A stretch of DNA of 64,000 bases, from assembly GCA_937928635.1 (NCBI GenBank), contig CALFWM010000029.1, forward strand, positions 1 to 64,000, read 5' to 3'. This DNA is from an uncultured Sulfitobacter sp. Its GTDB lineage: Bacteria; Pseudomonadota; Alphaproteobacteria; Rhodobacterales; Rhodobacteraceae. Made by a program: the position numbers and the translations under genes. Below, piece by piece: positions 1-7,756 of the stretch (the stretch's first letter is position 1; each line of letters opens with the position of its first letter). The notes under the pieces were generated by a model, which made no database searches, had not been told where the DNA came from, and saw only the letters and a program-made list of their open reading frames with translations.

Positions 1-1
1 C

Positions 2-115
2 GATCAGCTCAACAACACGCCCCGCAAATGCTTGGGATGGAAGACACCGGCCGAAGTCTTCCGTGAAAAGATGATGGAGGAAATGGGCAAAGCGCCCTAC
101 CCTCAAACCCAATAG
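2..115 (+). CDS. IS30-family transposase, C-terminal end (partial)
   Basis: Only the last 37 codons and the stop lie in the window; the rest is to the left. The visible peptide has the IS30-family C-terminal signature (LNNTPRKCLGWKTPAEVF), which closes the DDE catalytic domain. Whether the full gene is intact cannot be seen. It marks the left flank of the polysaccharide locus and is the only transposase trace found here. The family call rests on this short but characteristic tail. Confidence 0.8.
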   Translation, partial: DQLNNTPRKCLGWKTPAEVFREKMMEEMGKAPYPQTQ

Positions 116-429
116 GAGCCGCGGTTCAGATATCGCTCACAGGCTCACACCTCCCCATCGCACGCCGATGCGTATCGGTCATAGGGCGCAAGGTGGTTGT
201 TCTTCCGCGGACAGGTCTATCAACCACAGCGCGTAGCGGGACCCACTGACATTTTGACCCATTGAGTTGCAGCACCGATGCATGTAAGATCCCTTGCGTA
301 TTATATTTTAACTTTGGCGACTTTCGCGTTCGCGTATTCTTTTTCGGTATCAAGTGTTTGCATGCATGATCTTGGCAGATAGATGATCCGCATTTTCGCC
401 AGGAGATTTGTTTAGGTGGTTTAAGACAA
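116..429. other. Intergenic stretch between transposase tail and SxtJ gene
   Basis: No convincing gene. Positions about 255-276 read, on the minus strand, GGTGCTGCAACTCAATGGGTC, a plausible IS30-type terminal repeat because such ends lie just beyond the transposase stop. The left partner is outside the window, so this is unproven. From about 290 to 360 the sequence is AT-rich and could hold the promoter of the following operon. An AGGTGG ribosome-binding site lies 10 nt before the ATG at 430. An antisense open frame (126-491) has no family resemblance and is not called. Confidence 0.4.
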
Positions 430-831
430 ATGGATTTTAAAGATGTAGAACTGCCGTCCAACCGGACCTTTGGCTTGTTCTTTGCGGGCATTTTTGCGGC
501 GTTCGGTGGCTATAAATACCTGAATGACAGCAACACCATAGCGGCGATTTCGGCCGCCTTTTCCGTCGGCTTTTTGGGGGTCACCTACCTTGCCCGCGAT
601 CTGTTGACACCTCTCAACAGGCTTTGGATGCGGTTTGGGTTGCTGCTGTCAAAAATCATCAGCCCGATTGTGCTGGGGATACTGTTCTTTGGGATGATCA
701 CACCTGTTGCTTTGCTTACCCGTGTTTTTGGGCGGGACGAACTGCAGCTCAAAAAGACCGGGGCCAAAAGCCATTGGAGAGAACGCGATCCGGCAGGGCC
801 TGCGCCAGAGTCTTTCGCAAATCAATTTTAG
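430..831 (+). CDS. SxtJ-family small membrane protein
   Basis: A 133-residue integral membrane protein with three predicted segments (about residues 13-31, 37-55 and 76-97). The motif PLNRLW followed by a proline-glycine-rich third helix is typical of the SxtJ family, named from saxitoxin clusters but widespread beside NodU/CmcH-type carbamoyltransferases. Its biochemical role is unknown. The C-terminal tail is charged and probably cytoplasmic. The ATG is supported by AGGTGG 10 nt upstream. It starts a tight four-gene run (DUF5989, carbamoyltransferase, SGNH hydrolase), which suggests a membrane partner or anchor for the carbamoyltransferase. Family call fairly sure; function inferred from neighbours only. 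Confidence 0.8.
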   Translation: MDFKDVELPSNRTFGLFFAGIFAAFGGYKYLNDSNTIAAISAAFSVGFLGVTYLARDLLTPLNRLWMRFGLLLSKIISPIVLGILFFGMITPVALLTRVFGRDELQLKKTGAKSHWRERDPAGPAPESFANQF

Positions 832-840
832 GGATACGAT

Positions 841-990
841 ATGTCATTTGTTGCCGAACTCTTTACCTTTTTCAAACAACGCAAAAAACTTTGGTTGGCC
901 CCGATCGTTGTGATCATGCTGCTTCTGGGCGGTCTTTTGATCCTGGCCCAGGGCTCCGTTGTCGCACCGTTCATCTACACCTTGTTCTGA
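841..990 (+). CDS. DUF5989-family mini membrane protein
   Basis: A 49-residue protein (MSFVAELFTFFKQRKKLWL...) with a short amphipathic, basic N-terminus and one hydrophobic helix at about residues 20-40, ending FIYTLF. The pattern FxxxRKKxWLxP followed by one transmembrane segment matches DUF5989 proteins, which recur between SxtJ and carbamoyltransferase genes. It starts 10 nt after the SxtJ stop and ends 8 nt before the carbamoyltransferase ATG, so it is almost certainly co-transcribed and translated with them. No function is known; a small subunit of a membrane complex is a guess. Confidence 0.8.
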   Translation: MSFVAELFTFFKQRKKLWLAPIVVIMLLLGGLLILAQGSVVAPFIYTLF

Positions 991-998
991 GGCCTTAG

Positions 999-2834
999 AT
1001 GTATATCCTTGGCGTATCAGCCTATTATCACGACAGTGCTGCCTGTCTGCTGCACAACGGTGAGATCGTGGCAGCGGCGCAAGAAGAGCGGTTCACCCGC
1101 AAAAAGCACGATAGTGGTTTTCCGGCAGAGGCGATCACCTATTGCCTGAGTGAGGCGGGTATCAATCCTGCCGCCATTGATCAAATTGTGTTTTACGACA
1201 AACCCTTTGTGAAATTTGAACGCCTACTGGAAACCTATCTGGCGTTCGCACCTCGGGGGTTTCGCAGTTTTGCAATGTCGATGCCAATCTGGATCAAGGA
1301 CAAGCTGTTCCAGAAATCCGGATTGGCGAAAGAGCTGAAAGAGCTGTTGGGCAAAGACATCGACTGGGGAAAGCGCCTGCTCTTTTCCGAACATCACCTC
1401 AGCCATGCCGCCAGTGCGTTCTTCCCCTCCCCTTTTGAGGAAGCCGCCGTACTAACCATGGATGGTGTGGGGGAATGGACAACTTCATCGCTGGCCATCG
1501 GCTCTGGCAACACGCTGGAAATTCAGAAAGAAATCCACTTTCCGCACTCCCTTGGCCTGCTCTATTCGGCCTTCACCTATTACACCGGGTTCAAGGTGAA
1601 CTCTGGTGAATACAAGGTCATGGGCCTCGCCCCTTACGGTGTGCCGCGTTTTGCGGATCTGATCAAAGACACCATCATCGACATCCGCGAGGATGGCACC
1701 TTTCATCTGGACATGTCCTATTTTGACTATTGCACCGGATTAACCATGACCAATGGTCGCTTTGATGAGGTATTTGGCGGCCCCCCCCGCGAACCAGAAA
1801 GCGAATTGACCCAGCGTGAAATGGATCTGGCCGCTTCCGTGCAGGTAGTGACCGAAGAGATCATTGTGAAACTCGCACGCAGTATCCGTGCGGAAACAGG
1901 CCAGAAAAATCTCTGTCTGGCGGGGGGTGTTGCGCTGAACTGTGTGGCAAATGGCGTGCTGTTGCGAGAAAAGATTTTTGACAACATCTGGATACAGCCC
2001 GCTGCGGGGGATGCCGGTGGCGCGCTGGGGGCTGCCTTGGGTGCCTGGCACATCATGTTTGACAAACCACGCCAGCCCAACACGCGGGACTCCATGAAAG
2101 GGTCCTATCTGGGCCCTGAATATAAGGGGGCCGCGGTTCAACATGCGCTGACAGAGGCCGGTGCCAGTTTTGCTCCCCAGACAGAGGCGGACCTGATCGA
2201 AAAAACCGCGCAGGCATTGGCCTCTGGTCAGGCAGTGGGGTGGATGCAGGGCCGCATGGAGTTTGGCCCCCGTGCCCTGGGCGCACGCAGTATCATCGCG
2301 GACCCCCGCTCCCCCGCGATGCAGAAACAGTTGAATCTCAAGGTAAAATACCGCGAGTCTTTCAGGCCCTTCGCCCCAAGTGTTCTGCGCGAACATGTGT
2401 CCGACTGGTTTGAGATCGACACAGACAGCCCCTATATGCTGCTGGTCGCGCAGGTTGCCAAAAAACGTCAGGCCCCGATGACGCAGGAACAGGAACAACT
2501 GTTTGGCATCGACAAACTTAACGTCTCTCGCTCTGAACTGCCTGCAATCACCCATGTCGATTATTCCGCGCGGGTGCAGACGGTGCATGCGGACACCAAC
2601 CCCCGCTATCACGCGCTGCTTGCCCGGTTTTACGAACTCACCGGCTGTCCAGTGCTGGTAAACACCTCATTCAACGTGCGCGGGGAGCCGATTGTCTGCA
2701 CACCGCAAGACGCCTTCCGCTGCTTTATGGGAACGCAACTGGATGTTCTGGTTGTTGATGGTTGTTTTGTCGAAAAAACCGCACAGGATGAGGCCCTCAA
2801 GGAAAACTACGAGGACATGTATGAGCTGGATTAA
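999..2834 (+). CDS. Carbamoyltransferase (NodU/CmcH/TobZ family)
   Basis: A 611-residue enzyme predicted to activate carbamoyl phosphate with ATP to carbamoyl-AMP and transfer the carbamoyl group to a hydroxyl. The N-terminal Kae1-like ASKHA domain opens MYILGVSAYYHDSAA, with nucleotide/metal motifs HHLSH (residues 132-136) and MDGVGEW. CLAGGVALNCVANG follows. The C-terminal YrdC-like part begins at MEFGPRALGARS (about 420-431) and continues with KYRESFRPFAPS. Length is normal. As the locus is a polysaccharide cluster, the acceptor is probably a sugar hydroxyl of the repeat unit or its lipid-linked precursor (inference). The stop overlaps the start of the SGNH hydrolase by 14 nt, which implies coupled translation. 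Confidence 0.93.
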   Translation: MYILGVSAYYHDSAACLLHNGEIVAAAQEERFTRKKHDSGFPAEAITYCLSEAGINPAAIDQIVFYDKPFVKFERLLETYLAFAPRGFRSFAMSMPIWIKDKLFQKSGLAKELKELLGKDIDWGKRLLFSEHHLSHAASAFFPSPFEEAAVLTMDGVGEWTTSSLAIGSGNTLEIQKEIHFPHSLGLLYSAFTYYTGFKVNSGEYKVMGLAPYGVPRFADLIKDTIIDIREDGTFHLDMSYFDYCTGLTMTNGRFDEVFGGPPREPESELTQREMDLAASVQVVTEEIIVKLARSIRAETGQKNLCLAGGVALNCVANGVLLREKIFDNIWIQPAAGDAGGALGAALGAWHIMFDKPRQPNTRDSMKGSYLGPEYKGAAVQHALTEAGASFAPQTEADLIEKTAQALASGQAVGWMQGRMEFGPRALGARSIIADPRSPAMQKQLNLKVKYRESFRPFAPSVLREHVSDWFEIDTDSPYMLLVAQVAKKRQAPMTQEQEQLFGIDKLNVSRSELPAITHVDYSARVQTVHADTNPRYHALLARFYELTGCPVLVNTSFNVRGEPIVCTPQDAFRCFMGTQLDVLVVDGCFVEKTAQDEALKENYEDMYELD

Positions 2835-3840
2835 ACGTCTTTTTGTCCTGCTTGTGGGCTACGGGTTTATTGCCGGGATCTTTGGTTTTCTGCTGGTGCT
2901 CTTGATTGCGCCGATCTCCGTTTACCTGAACCATAACGACGTAAAAACCGACAATGGCTTTTTGACCCGCGTTCAGAAACTGACCTACCCTTATGTGCGG
3001 AACATGTGGAATTCGCAGTCAGAATGCGTCTCACTCGACCCGGTTGTGGTGTATAAACCCTCCCTCACGCCCTGCACCTTCACAAACATCGAATTTGATA
3101 CGGAACTGATATTCACTGAAACCGGGCGGGCGCATCCGGGATTGGCGGCAAGCGGCAGCCCCATCGCGGTGATTGGCGATTCACATGCCATGGGCTGGGG
3201 CGTTGGCGACACAGAAACGTTTTCTTATCTGCTGCAACAGCAAACCGGGCGCGCGGTCTACAATCTTGGGGTGGGCAGCTATGCCACAGAACGCAGCGTG
3301 CGGCGGCTGATCGACATGCCGGGGTTTGAAGATGTCACAACCATCATTCTGCAATACGGCGACAATGATCTTGTCGAAAACCAGAATTTTCCCATTGATT
3401 CAGCGCATTGGGTCTCCGTCTTTGGACAGAAATTTGCCGAAGGCGATCTGCGCGAACGCACCTATTTTCAAAAACTCAGCTTTGCCTACCCGGTGGTCAC
3501 AAAAGAAGTGCTGCAACGGCTTGTTGAAATCCCGATGGAGATGCTGGGCGCGGAAGTCACCACCCCCAAAGACCTGCCTGCTGATCACTCTGGCCCGTTG
3601 CAAAACGTGCTCAGCGCCTTTGGCCAAGAGCTGGCCGGGCGCGAGTTGATCCTGTTTTACGTGAACGGGCATGGCGTGCGGATCAATGACCTTGAGGTCA
3701 CGCTGGAAGATCAGGGCATCCCGGTCAAATACATCGACCTTGGCCTCGACCCTGACCAGCATTTTTATGAACTGGACGACCATTTGAACGCCACGGGTCA
3801 CAAGCACATCGCGGAGCAATTGCTAAGCAATTTTTTCTAA
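2821..3840 (+). CDS. Membrane-anchored SGNH/GDSL-type hydrolase
   Basis: A 339-residue protein with an N-terminal transmembrane helix (about residues 7-33) and a C-terminal SGNH fold. Block I is VIGDSHAMGWG with nucleophile Ser121, a block III-type GDND lies at about 180-183, and a block V-like DDHLNATGH begins at 319 and supplies the catalytic Asp/His. Such enzymes are esterases or acyl-transfer partners acting on O-acyl groups of glycans. The start at 2821 (MSWIKRLF) was chosen over longer in-frame extensions because it places the membrane anchor at the N-terminus and overlaps the carbamoyltransferase stop. It probably acts at the periplasmic face on the same glycan. The exact substrate is unknown. 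Confidence 0.8.
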   Translation: MSWIKRLFVLLVGYGFIAGIFGFLLVLLIAPISVYLNHNDVKTDNGFLTRVQKLTYPYVRNMWNSQSECVSLDPVVVYKPSLTPCTFTNIEFDTELIFTETGRAHPGLAASGSPIAVIGDSHAMGWGVGDTETFSYLLQQQTGRAVYNLGVGSYATERSVRRLIDMPGFEDVTTIILQYGDNDLVENQNFPIDSAHWVSVFGQKFAEGDLRERTYFQKLSFAYPVVTKEVLQRLVEIPMEMLGAEVTTPKDLPADHSGPLQNVLSAFGQELAGRELILFYVNGHGVRINDLEVTLEDQGIPVKYIDLGLDPDQHFYELDDHLNATGHKHIAEQLLSNFF

Positions 3841-3894
3841 ATATCGTCCCGCGCGCGCTTTCTTGAGCGCACACGGGTCTGTCGCTGGCAGACT

Positions 3895-5037
3895 TTATCG
3901 GTTTCCCAAGGCTTTCATAAATTCAAACCATGCGGGCTTTGGCTCACCGGTTGCTGCATCCACAACGCCGATGGAGCTAAGTTGGTCAAGAAACACAAAA
4001 ATCAGATCAGGGTTTTCACGAAACGCAGGTTCTGACTCCATAATGGGGCGCAGGGCATCAGCGTAAAACTCGATGGTGCCCTGGGTCCAGTCAACCAGCT
4101 GAAACACGATGGCAACGCGCACGGACGTGTTGGAGATGGCCGCGAAATATTGCTCAAAAAAGTTGCGCTGATGTTCCAATGACAGCCCGGATTCGCCGTC
4201 ACTGGGGCAACCAACCTCCTGAAAAATGACATCCTTGCCTTTTGCTGCGCGGATTCTGGAGGCGATCCTGCTTTGCACCGATGCGGCCTGACGGCGGATC
4301 GACACGCGCTGGCAGTACATGTTGTAAACAGCAACATCCATGGCATCTATGATGGCCGTATGAAAGTTCAGCGGGCCACGAATGCGGTCTCTGTCATCGT
4401 CGTGGTCAAACCCGTTGGAAAGGGCCACGCCCACGGCCATATTGGGGTCAATCGAATGGATATGATCGCGCGCCGCGGTGAAGAATTGCAGCACCTGCCC
4501 GGTCAGCTGCGGGTACGGGATCAGAAAATTGTCAGGCTCATTGGAGATCATAATCGCAAAGCCATTATACTGTCTGACCAGCGGCACAACTCGGTCCATC
4601 AAGGCATTGTAACGCGCAATGATACGCGGGCTGCTGACGTCGATCTCATTCAGCGACATCGCGTCATCTGTGCCTTTCAGATACTCAGGGATCGTGACAT
4701 CATCCGAGTCGATGACCCGGATAAACACCAGCGGGCGCCAGCCTTCTTCGTTGTAGGACCGCAATTGTTCCTCAAACTCGCGCAGATTATAGCGCCCTTC
4801 GCGCCGCTCAATATCGGGCCAGCCTGCTTCCAGCGGCTTCACCCGCATCCCGGCCTGGGTCGCCTCATCCTGCAAACGTCGGATCGCGCGGCGGATGCGG
4901 CGCGGGTTGTCGATGTTAAAACCCGTTTCAAAAGAATAATATTGCCCGGCCGGCAGCAGCGGCATCTTTGTTGCGTCCGCAACAACACTTGTCCCGATCA
5001 GTGCAAAAACCACTGAAACCCAATAAAATAAACGCAT
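3895..5037 (-). CDS. Secreted clan GH-A-like glycoside hydrolase
   Basis: A 380-residue exported protein: signal peptide at residues 1-20 with a likely cut after SVVA, then a TIM-barrel-like domain. Two features match clan GH-A retaining glycosidases: ISNEP with Glu167 as candidate acid/base (the NEP motif after strand 4), and FQEVG with Glu274 as candidate nucleophile (after strand 7). The GH family could not be fixed; GH39/GH5-like is possible. It lies convergent to the carbamoyl cassette and upstream of no close gene; the wzz-like gene on the same strand ends 188 bp upstream. A role in trimming or releasing the cluster's own polysaccharide is inferred from location, as for other EPS-embedded glycanases. 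Confidence 0.7.
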   Translation of the reverse strand: MRLFYWVSVVFALIGTSVVADATKMPLLPAGQYYSFETGFNIDNPRRIRRAIRRLQDEATQAGMRVKPLEAGWPDIERREGRYNLREFEEQLRSYNEEGWRPLVFIRVIDSDDVTIPEYLKGTDDAMSLNEIDVSSPRIIARYNALMDRVVPLVRQYNGFAIMISNEPDNFLIPYPQLTGQVLQFFTAARDHIHSIDPNMAVGVALSNGFDHDDDRDRIRGPLNFHTAIIDAMDVAVYNMYCQRVSIRRQAASVQSRIASRIRAAKGKDVIFQEVGCPSDGESGLSLEHQRNFFEQYFAAISNTSVRVAIVFQLVDWTQGTIEFYADALRPIMESEPAFRENPDLIFVFLDQLSSIGVVDAATGEPKPAWFEFMKALGNR

Positions 5038-5225
5038 TACGTTCCCACCCCGTTTTAAAATTCGCTTTGTTTGAATAGTTCACAAACGGTATTCCAGGAT
5101 CATTCGTCCGTCAATTACGGATGGCCAAAGCGGCGTTTGTCCCGACCCTGAATGCGGTGTGGTTGCAGTTATTTTAGACTGATCGCCCCTGTCCAAGAAT
5201 GCATAATCCTCGGACATGCCGGGGT

Positions 5226-7517
5226 TTACGACTGTTCCCAGGTCCTGCGCTGGCTGGAGGCTGTCCACCCAAAGGCCCAGGATGATTTGGTCATCCGCCG
5301 CTTGGTCAAAACAACACCGGGCAAGTCCACATCCATCATACGGATCGCTTCCACAAGATCATGGATTTCGGAAATACGGGTTTTGTCTGCCTCTATGACG
5401 GGCACAACCCGGTCTGCAAATTCTGTCAATGAGGCCAATTCAGGGAAACGTGCAAAACACGGCGCATCAATCAACACAACAGAATCGACCGGCAATGTCA
5501 CCACGGTTTTGACCGGCTCAACCTTGACCACTGGCTTTTCTGCCGGGGCCTCGCTGCCTTCACCCGCGTCGGCGTCTACCTCACCGTCTATTTCTTTCGG
5601 TTCAATCACCGGGGCGGGCGCCCGGCCTTGGCCAATCTGCGCCAACACATCACGCAAACTGCGCTGCATTTCCCAGGCGGGTGCCTGAACGGTGACCAGT
5701 TCATCACAATGGCTGTCTGTCGCCTGCCCGGCAGGTTTATAAACTACCTTTGCCGTGCCGCGTTCATTCAGGATCAACCGCAATGTGACGACGTTCATGC
5801 CTTGCTTTTGCAGTGATTTTGCAACTTCCTTAACAAACATCCCCTGCCCGGTTTTGCGGTGTGGTGCTGCGAACAACAGCCGCACGCCGCGATCAGGAAC
5901 CGTCTGACGCGCCACCCATGTGGCAAAGCGGCGAATGTCCAGACGTGTGCGTTTTAAACGTTTGGACAGGAACCCGTAGCGTTCGGTCACCGCAAGAACG
6001 GGCAGCCCGATGGCGATTTCCGCCTCGTCCGCTGTCGAAATCATCCGGCGGGCAAACTCAAGCGCATAAGACAGGCCGATCCCGGCCAGCAGGCCCGCAA
6101 TCAGACCCAGGGCAAGCAGTCGCATGCGCTGTGGCCCGGCAGGTCTTGTGGGCACATCAGCCCGTTCAACCGGAACAACCTGCGCAAGGCTGGTCTGCGC
6201 AATCGACGCCTGAATCGCAGTTTCCTCACGTTTCAGCAGGGCATACCGATAGGCCTCTTCACGCGCGGCGACGGTCCGGTCAAGCTGGCGATACTCCAGC
6301 TCATGGCTCACCACCCGGCGCAATTCTATGTCCAGCGCCTCCAACTCTTTTCTCAGAAACAGAATGCGCGCATCCAGCGCCTCTTTTTCTGCGGATTCCA
6401 CCGTCGCCCTGTTAGTGAGTTCAAGGTAAAGCGTGGAATTCCCGACCGTCTGTTGCCCGCTGACCGCTTTGGCCTCCTCTGTCAGCTGCGAGGCAATCGT
6501 ATCAATTTCACGGCGCAACCGGATCGCGGCACTGCTCCCTGCAACATAGCGCAAAAGCTCCGTTTGCAGCTGCACCAGACGTTCCTGAAGACGGTCAACA
6601 ACCGGGTTGGGCCGGGTTGTTACAGAGATCGACTCTTGCCGGGGCAAAACAGCAATGTCACGTTCAATAACGTCGATCTTGCTGACAGTTTCCAACAGCT
6701 TTCCTTCGGCCTGGGAAAGCTCCTCCTGCATCCGCGACCACCGGTCCAACAGCAGATCCTTTTGGCGCTCAATCGACAGGATGCCATATTCGTCAGAGAA
6801 GGCGCGCAATTCCTCCTCCGCATCCCCAAGGATACGCTCCAGCCGAACAGCTTCCTTTTGGGCGATTGCAGCAGTGTCCAGCGGGCGGCGCAGCTCCACC
6901 ATATGCTCAATGTAGATGTCTATCATGCCATCCAGCGCCTCGGCGGCAAATTCGGCAGAGGGCGCTGCAAAAGACACGCTGAACAGGTCGGTTTTCACAA
7001 CCGCTGCGGCCTGCAAACCCTTGATCAGCTTATCGCGCGCGGCCTCAATCGGGGGGCCACCACCGGTGCCGTCAGACCCGGGTTTCTTGATGCCTGTGGC
7101 GGCAATCAATGGTTCGGTCATCGGGAATTCGTATAACCGTGTGACGATGTTGTCTTTGATCCGGGCGGGCATTTCGCGCAGCCAGTCCCACCGCCAGGCC
7201 ATTTCCTCCAGCACCCGCTCTGGGCCAAGCTCAATCGCCAGTTTTTCGGCCAATGCGGGGCTTTGCAAAATCGCAACCTGCGTCAAAACCTGATCCTGCG
7301 GAGAGGAAAACCCGGAACGCCCTTCGGCCACCGTCGCGCGCGAGGCACGTTCCGCCGGACTGGAATTCAGCAGCAGAATGCGGGCCTGCGAAATGTACAC
7401 TTTGGACGACAAAAACCCGACCGCGCCCGTCACCATCACGGCAACAAGCATGACAAGGGCAATTTTACCCCAATGCCGACGTACGGTTGTCAGGTGTTCT
7501 TGCACCCCAAAATGCAC
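5226..7517 (-). CDS. Wzz/GumC-type polysaccharide copolymerase with degenerate kinase-like domain
   Basis: A 763-residue inner-membrane protein. TM1 (about 19-37) precedes a Wzz domain and a long periplasmic coiled coil (about 200-450). The proline-rich RADVPTRPAGPQ leads into TM2 (about 465-487), the usual copolymerase layout. The cytoplasmic part resembles a BY-kinase/ParA-like fold, but the P-loop position reads AAPHRKTGQG (about 549-558) without GK[ST], and no tyrosine-rich tail is present. A low-complexity acidic/proline insert (about 600-660) follows. It should control chain length and couple polymerisation to the Wza channel, but is unlikely to phosphorylate. The start is GTG at 7517 with GAAGG 10 nt upstream. 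No separate phosphatase or kinase gene is seen nearby. Confidence 0.85.
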   Translation of the reverse strand: MHFGVQEHLTTVRRHWGKIALVMLVAVMVTGAVGFLSSKVYISQARILLLNSSPAERASRATVAEGRSGFSSPQDQVLTQVAILQSPALAEKLAIELGPERVLEEMAWRWDWLREMPARIKDNIVTRLYEFPMTEPLIAATGIKKPGSDGTGGGPPIEAARDKLIKGLQAAAVVKTDLFSVSFAAPSAEFAAEALDGMIDIYIEHMVELRRPLDTAAIAQKEAVRLERILGDAEEELRAFSDEYGILSIERQKDLLLDRWSRMQEELSQAEGKLLETVSKIDVIERDIAVLPRQESISVTTRPNPVVDRLQERLVQLQTELLRYVAGSSAAIRLRREIDTIASQLTEEAKAVSGQQTVGNSTLYLELTNRATVESAEKEALDARILFLRKELEALDIELRRVVSHELEYRQLDRTVAAREEAYRYALLKREETAIQASIAQTSLAQVVPVERADVPTRPAGPQRMRLLALGLIAGLLAGIGLSYALEFARRMISTADEAEIAIGLPVLAVTERYGFLSKRLKRTRLDIRRFATWVARQTVPDRGVRLLFAAPHRKTGQGMFVKEVAKSLQKQGMNVVTLRLILNERGTAKVVYKPAGQATDSHCDELVTVQAPAWEMQRSLRDVLAQIGQGRAPAPVIEPKEIDGEVDADAGEGSEAPAEKPVVKVEPVKTVVTLPVDSVVLIDAPCFARFPELASLTEFADRVVPVIEADKTRISEIHDLVEAIRMMDVDLPGVVLTKRRMTKSSWAFGWTASSQRRTWEQS

Positions 7518-7756
7518 AGTAAAAAGACCTTCTAAAATTAAGCGCCGCCCTTAAGCGGTAATAGCTTCGCAGGCGAACAAGTCAACAATTTCGGCTGCCC
7601 AATGGATGTAACAATAATGGGCCGCCAAAGCCAGTAAATTCAAAAAATACCATAACTTAGGTACGATTCCAATGTGTCGCCATCATGACGATTTGATCTG
7701 AAAAAGGCCAGCCGTTTTGCAGCCGATTGTTGCAATCCTATACAACAAAACGACCC
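7518..7756. other. Intergenic region upstream of the wzz-like gene
   Basis: A 239-bp gap between the end of the beta-barrel gene and the wzz-like start, both on the minus strand. It is richer in A+T than its surroundings and presumably carries the wzz promoter. No confident -35/-10 pair, riboswitch or terminator could be assigned. Confidence 0.3.

Noticed and set aside
126-491. 121-residue minus-strand frame near the IS30 trace
   Set aside because: Low-complexity basic peptide overlapping the SxtJ start; no family features.
1740-2612. 290-residue open frame antisense to the carbamoyltransferase
   Set aside because: It mirrors a highly conserved enzyme, has no recognisable family features, and such long antisense frames are common in GC-rich DNA.
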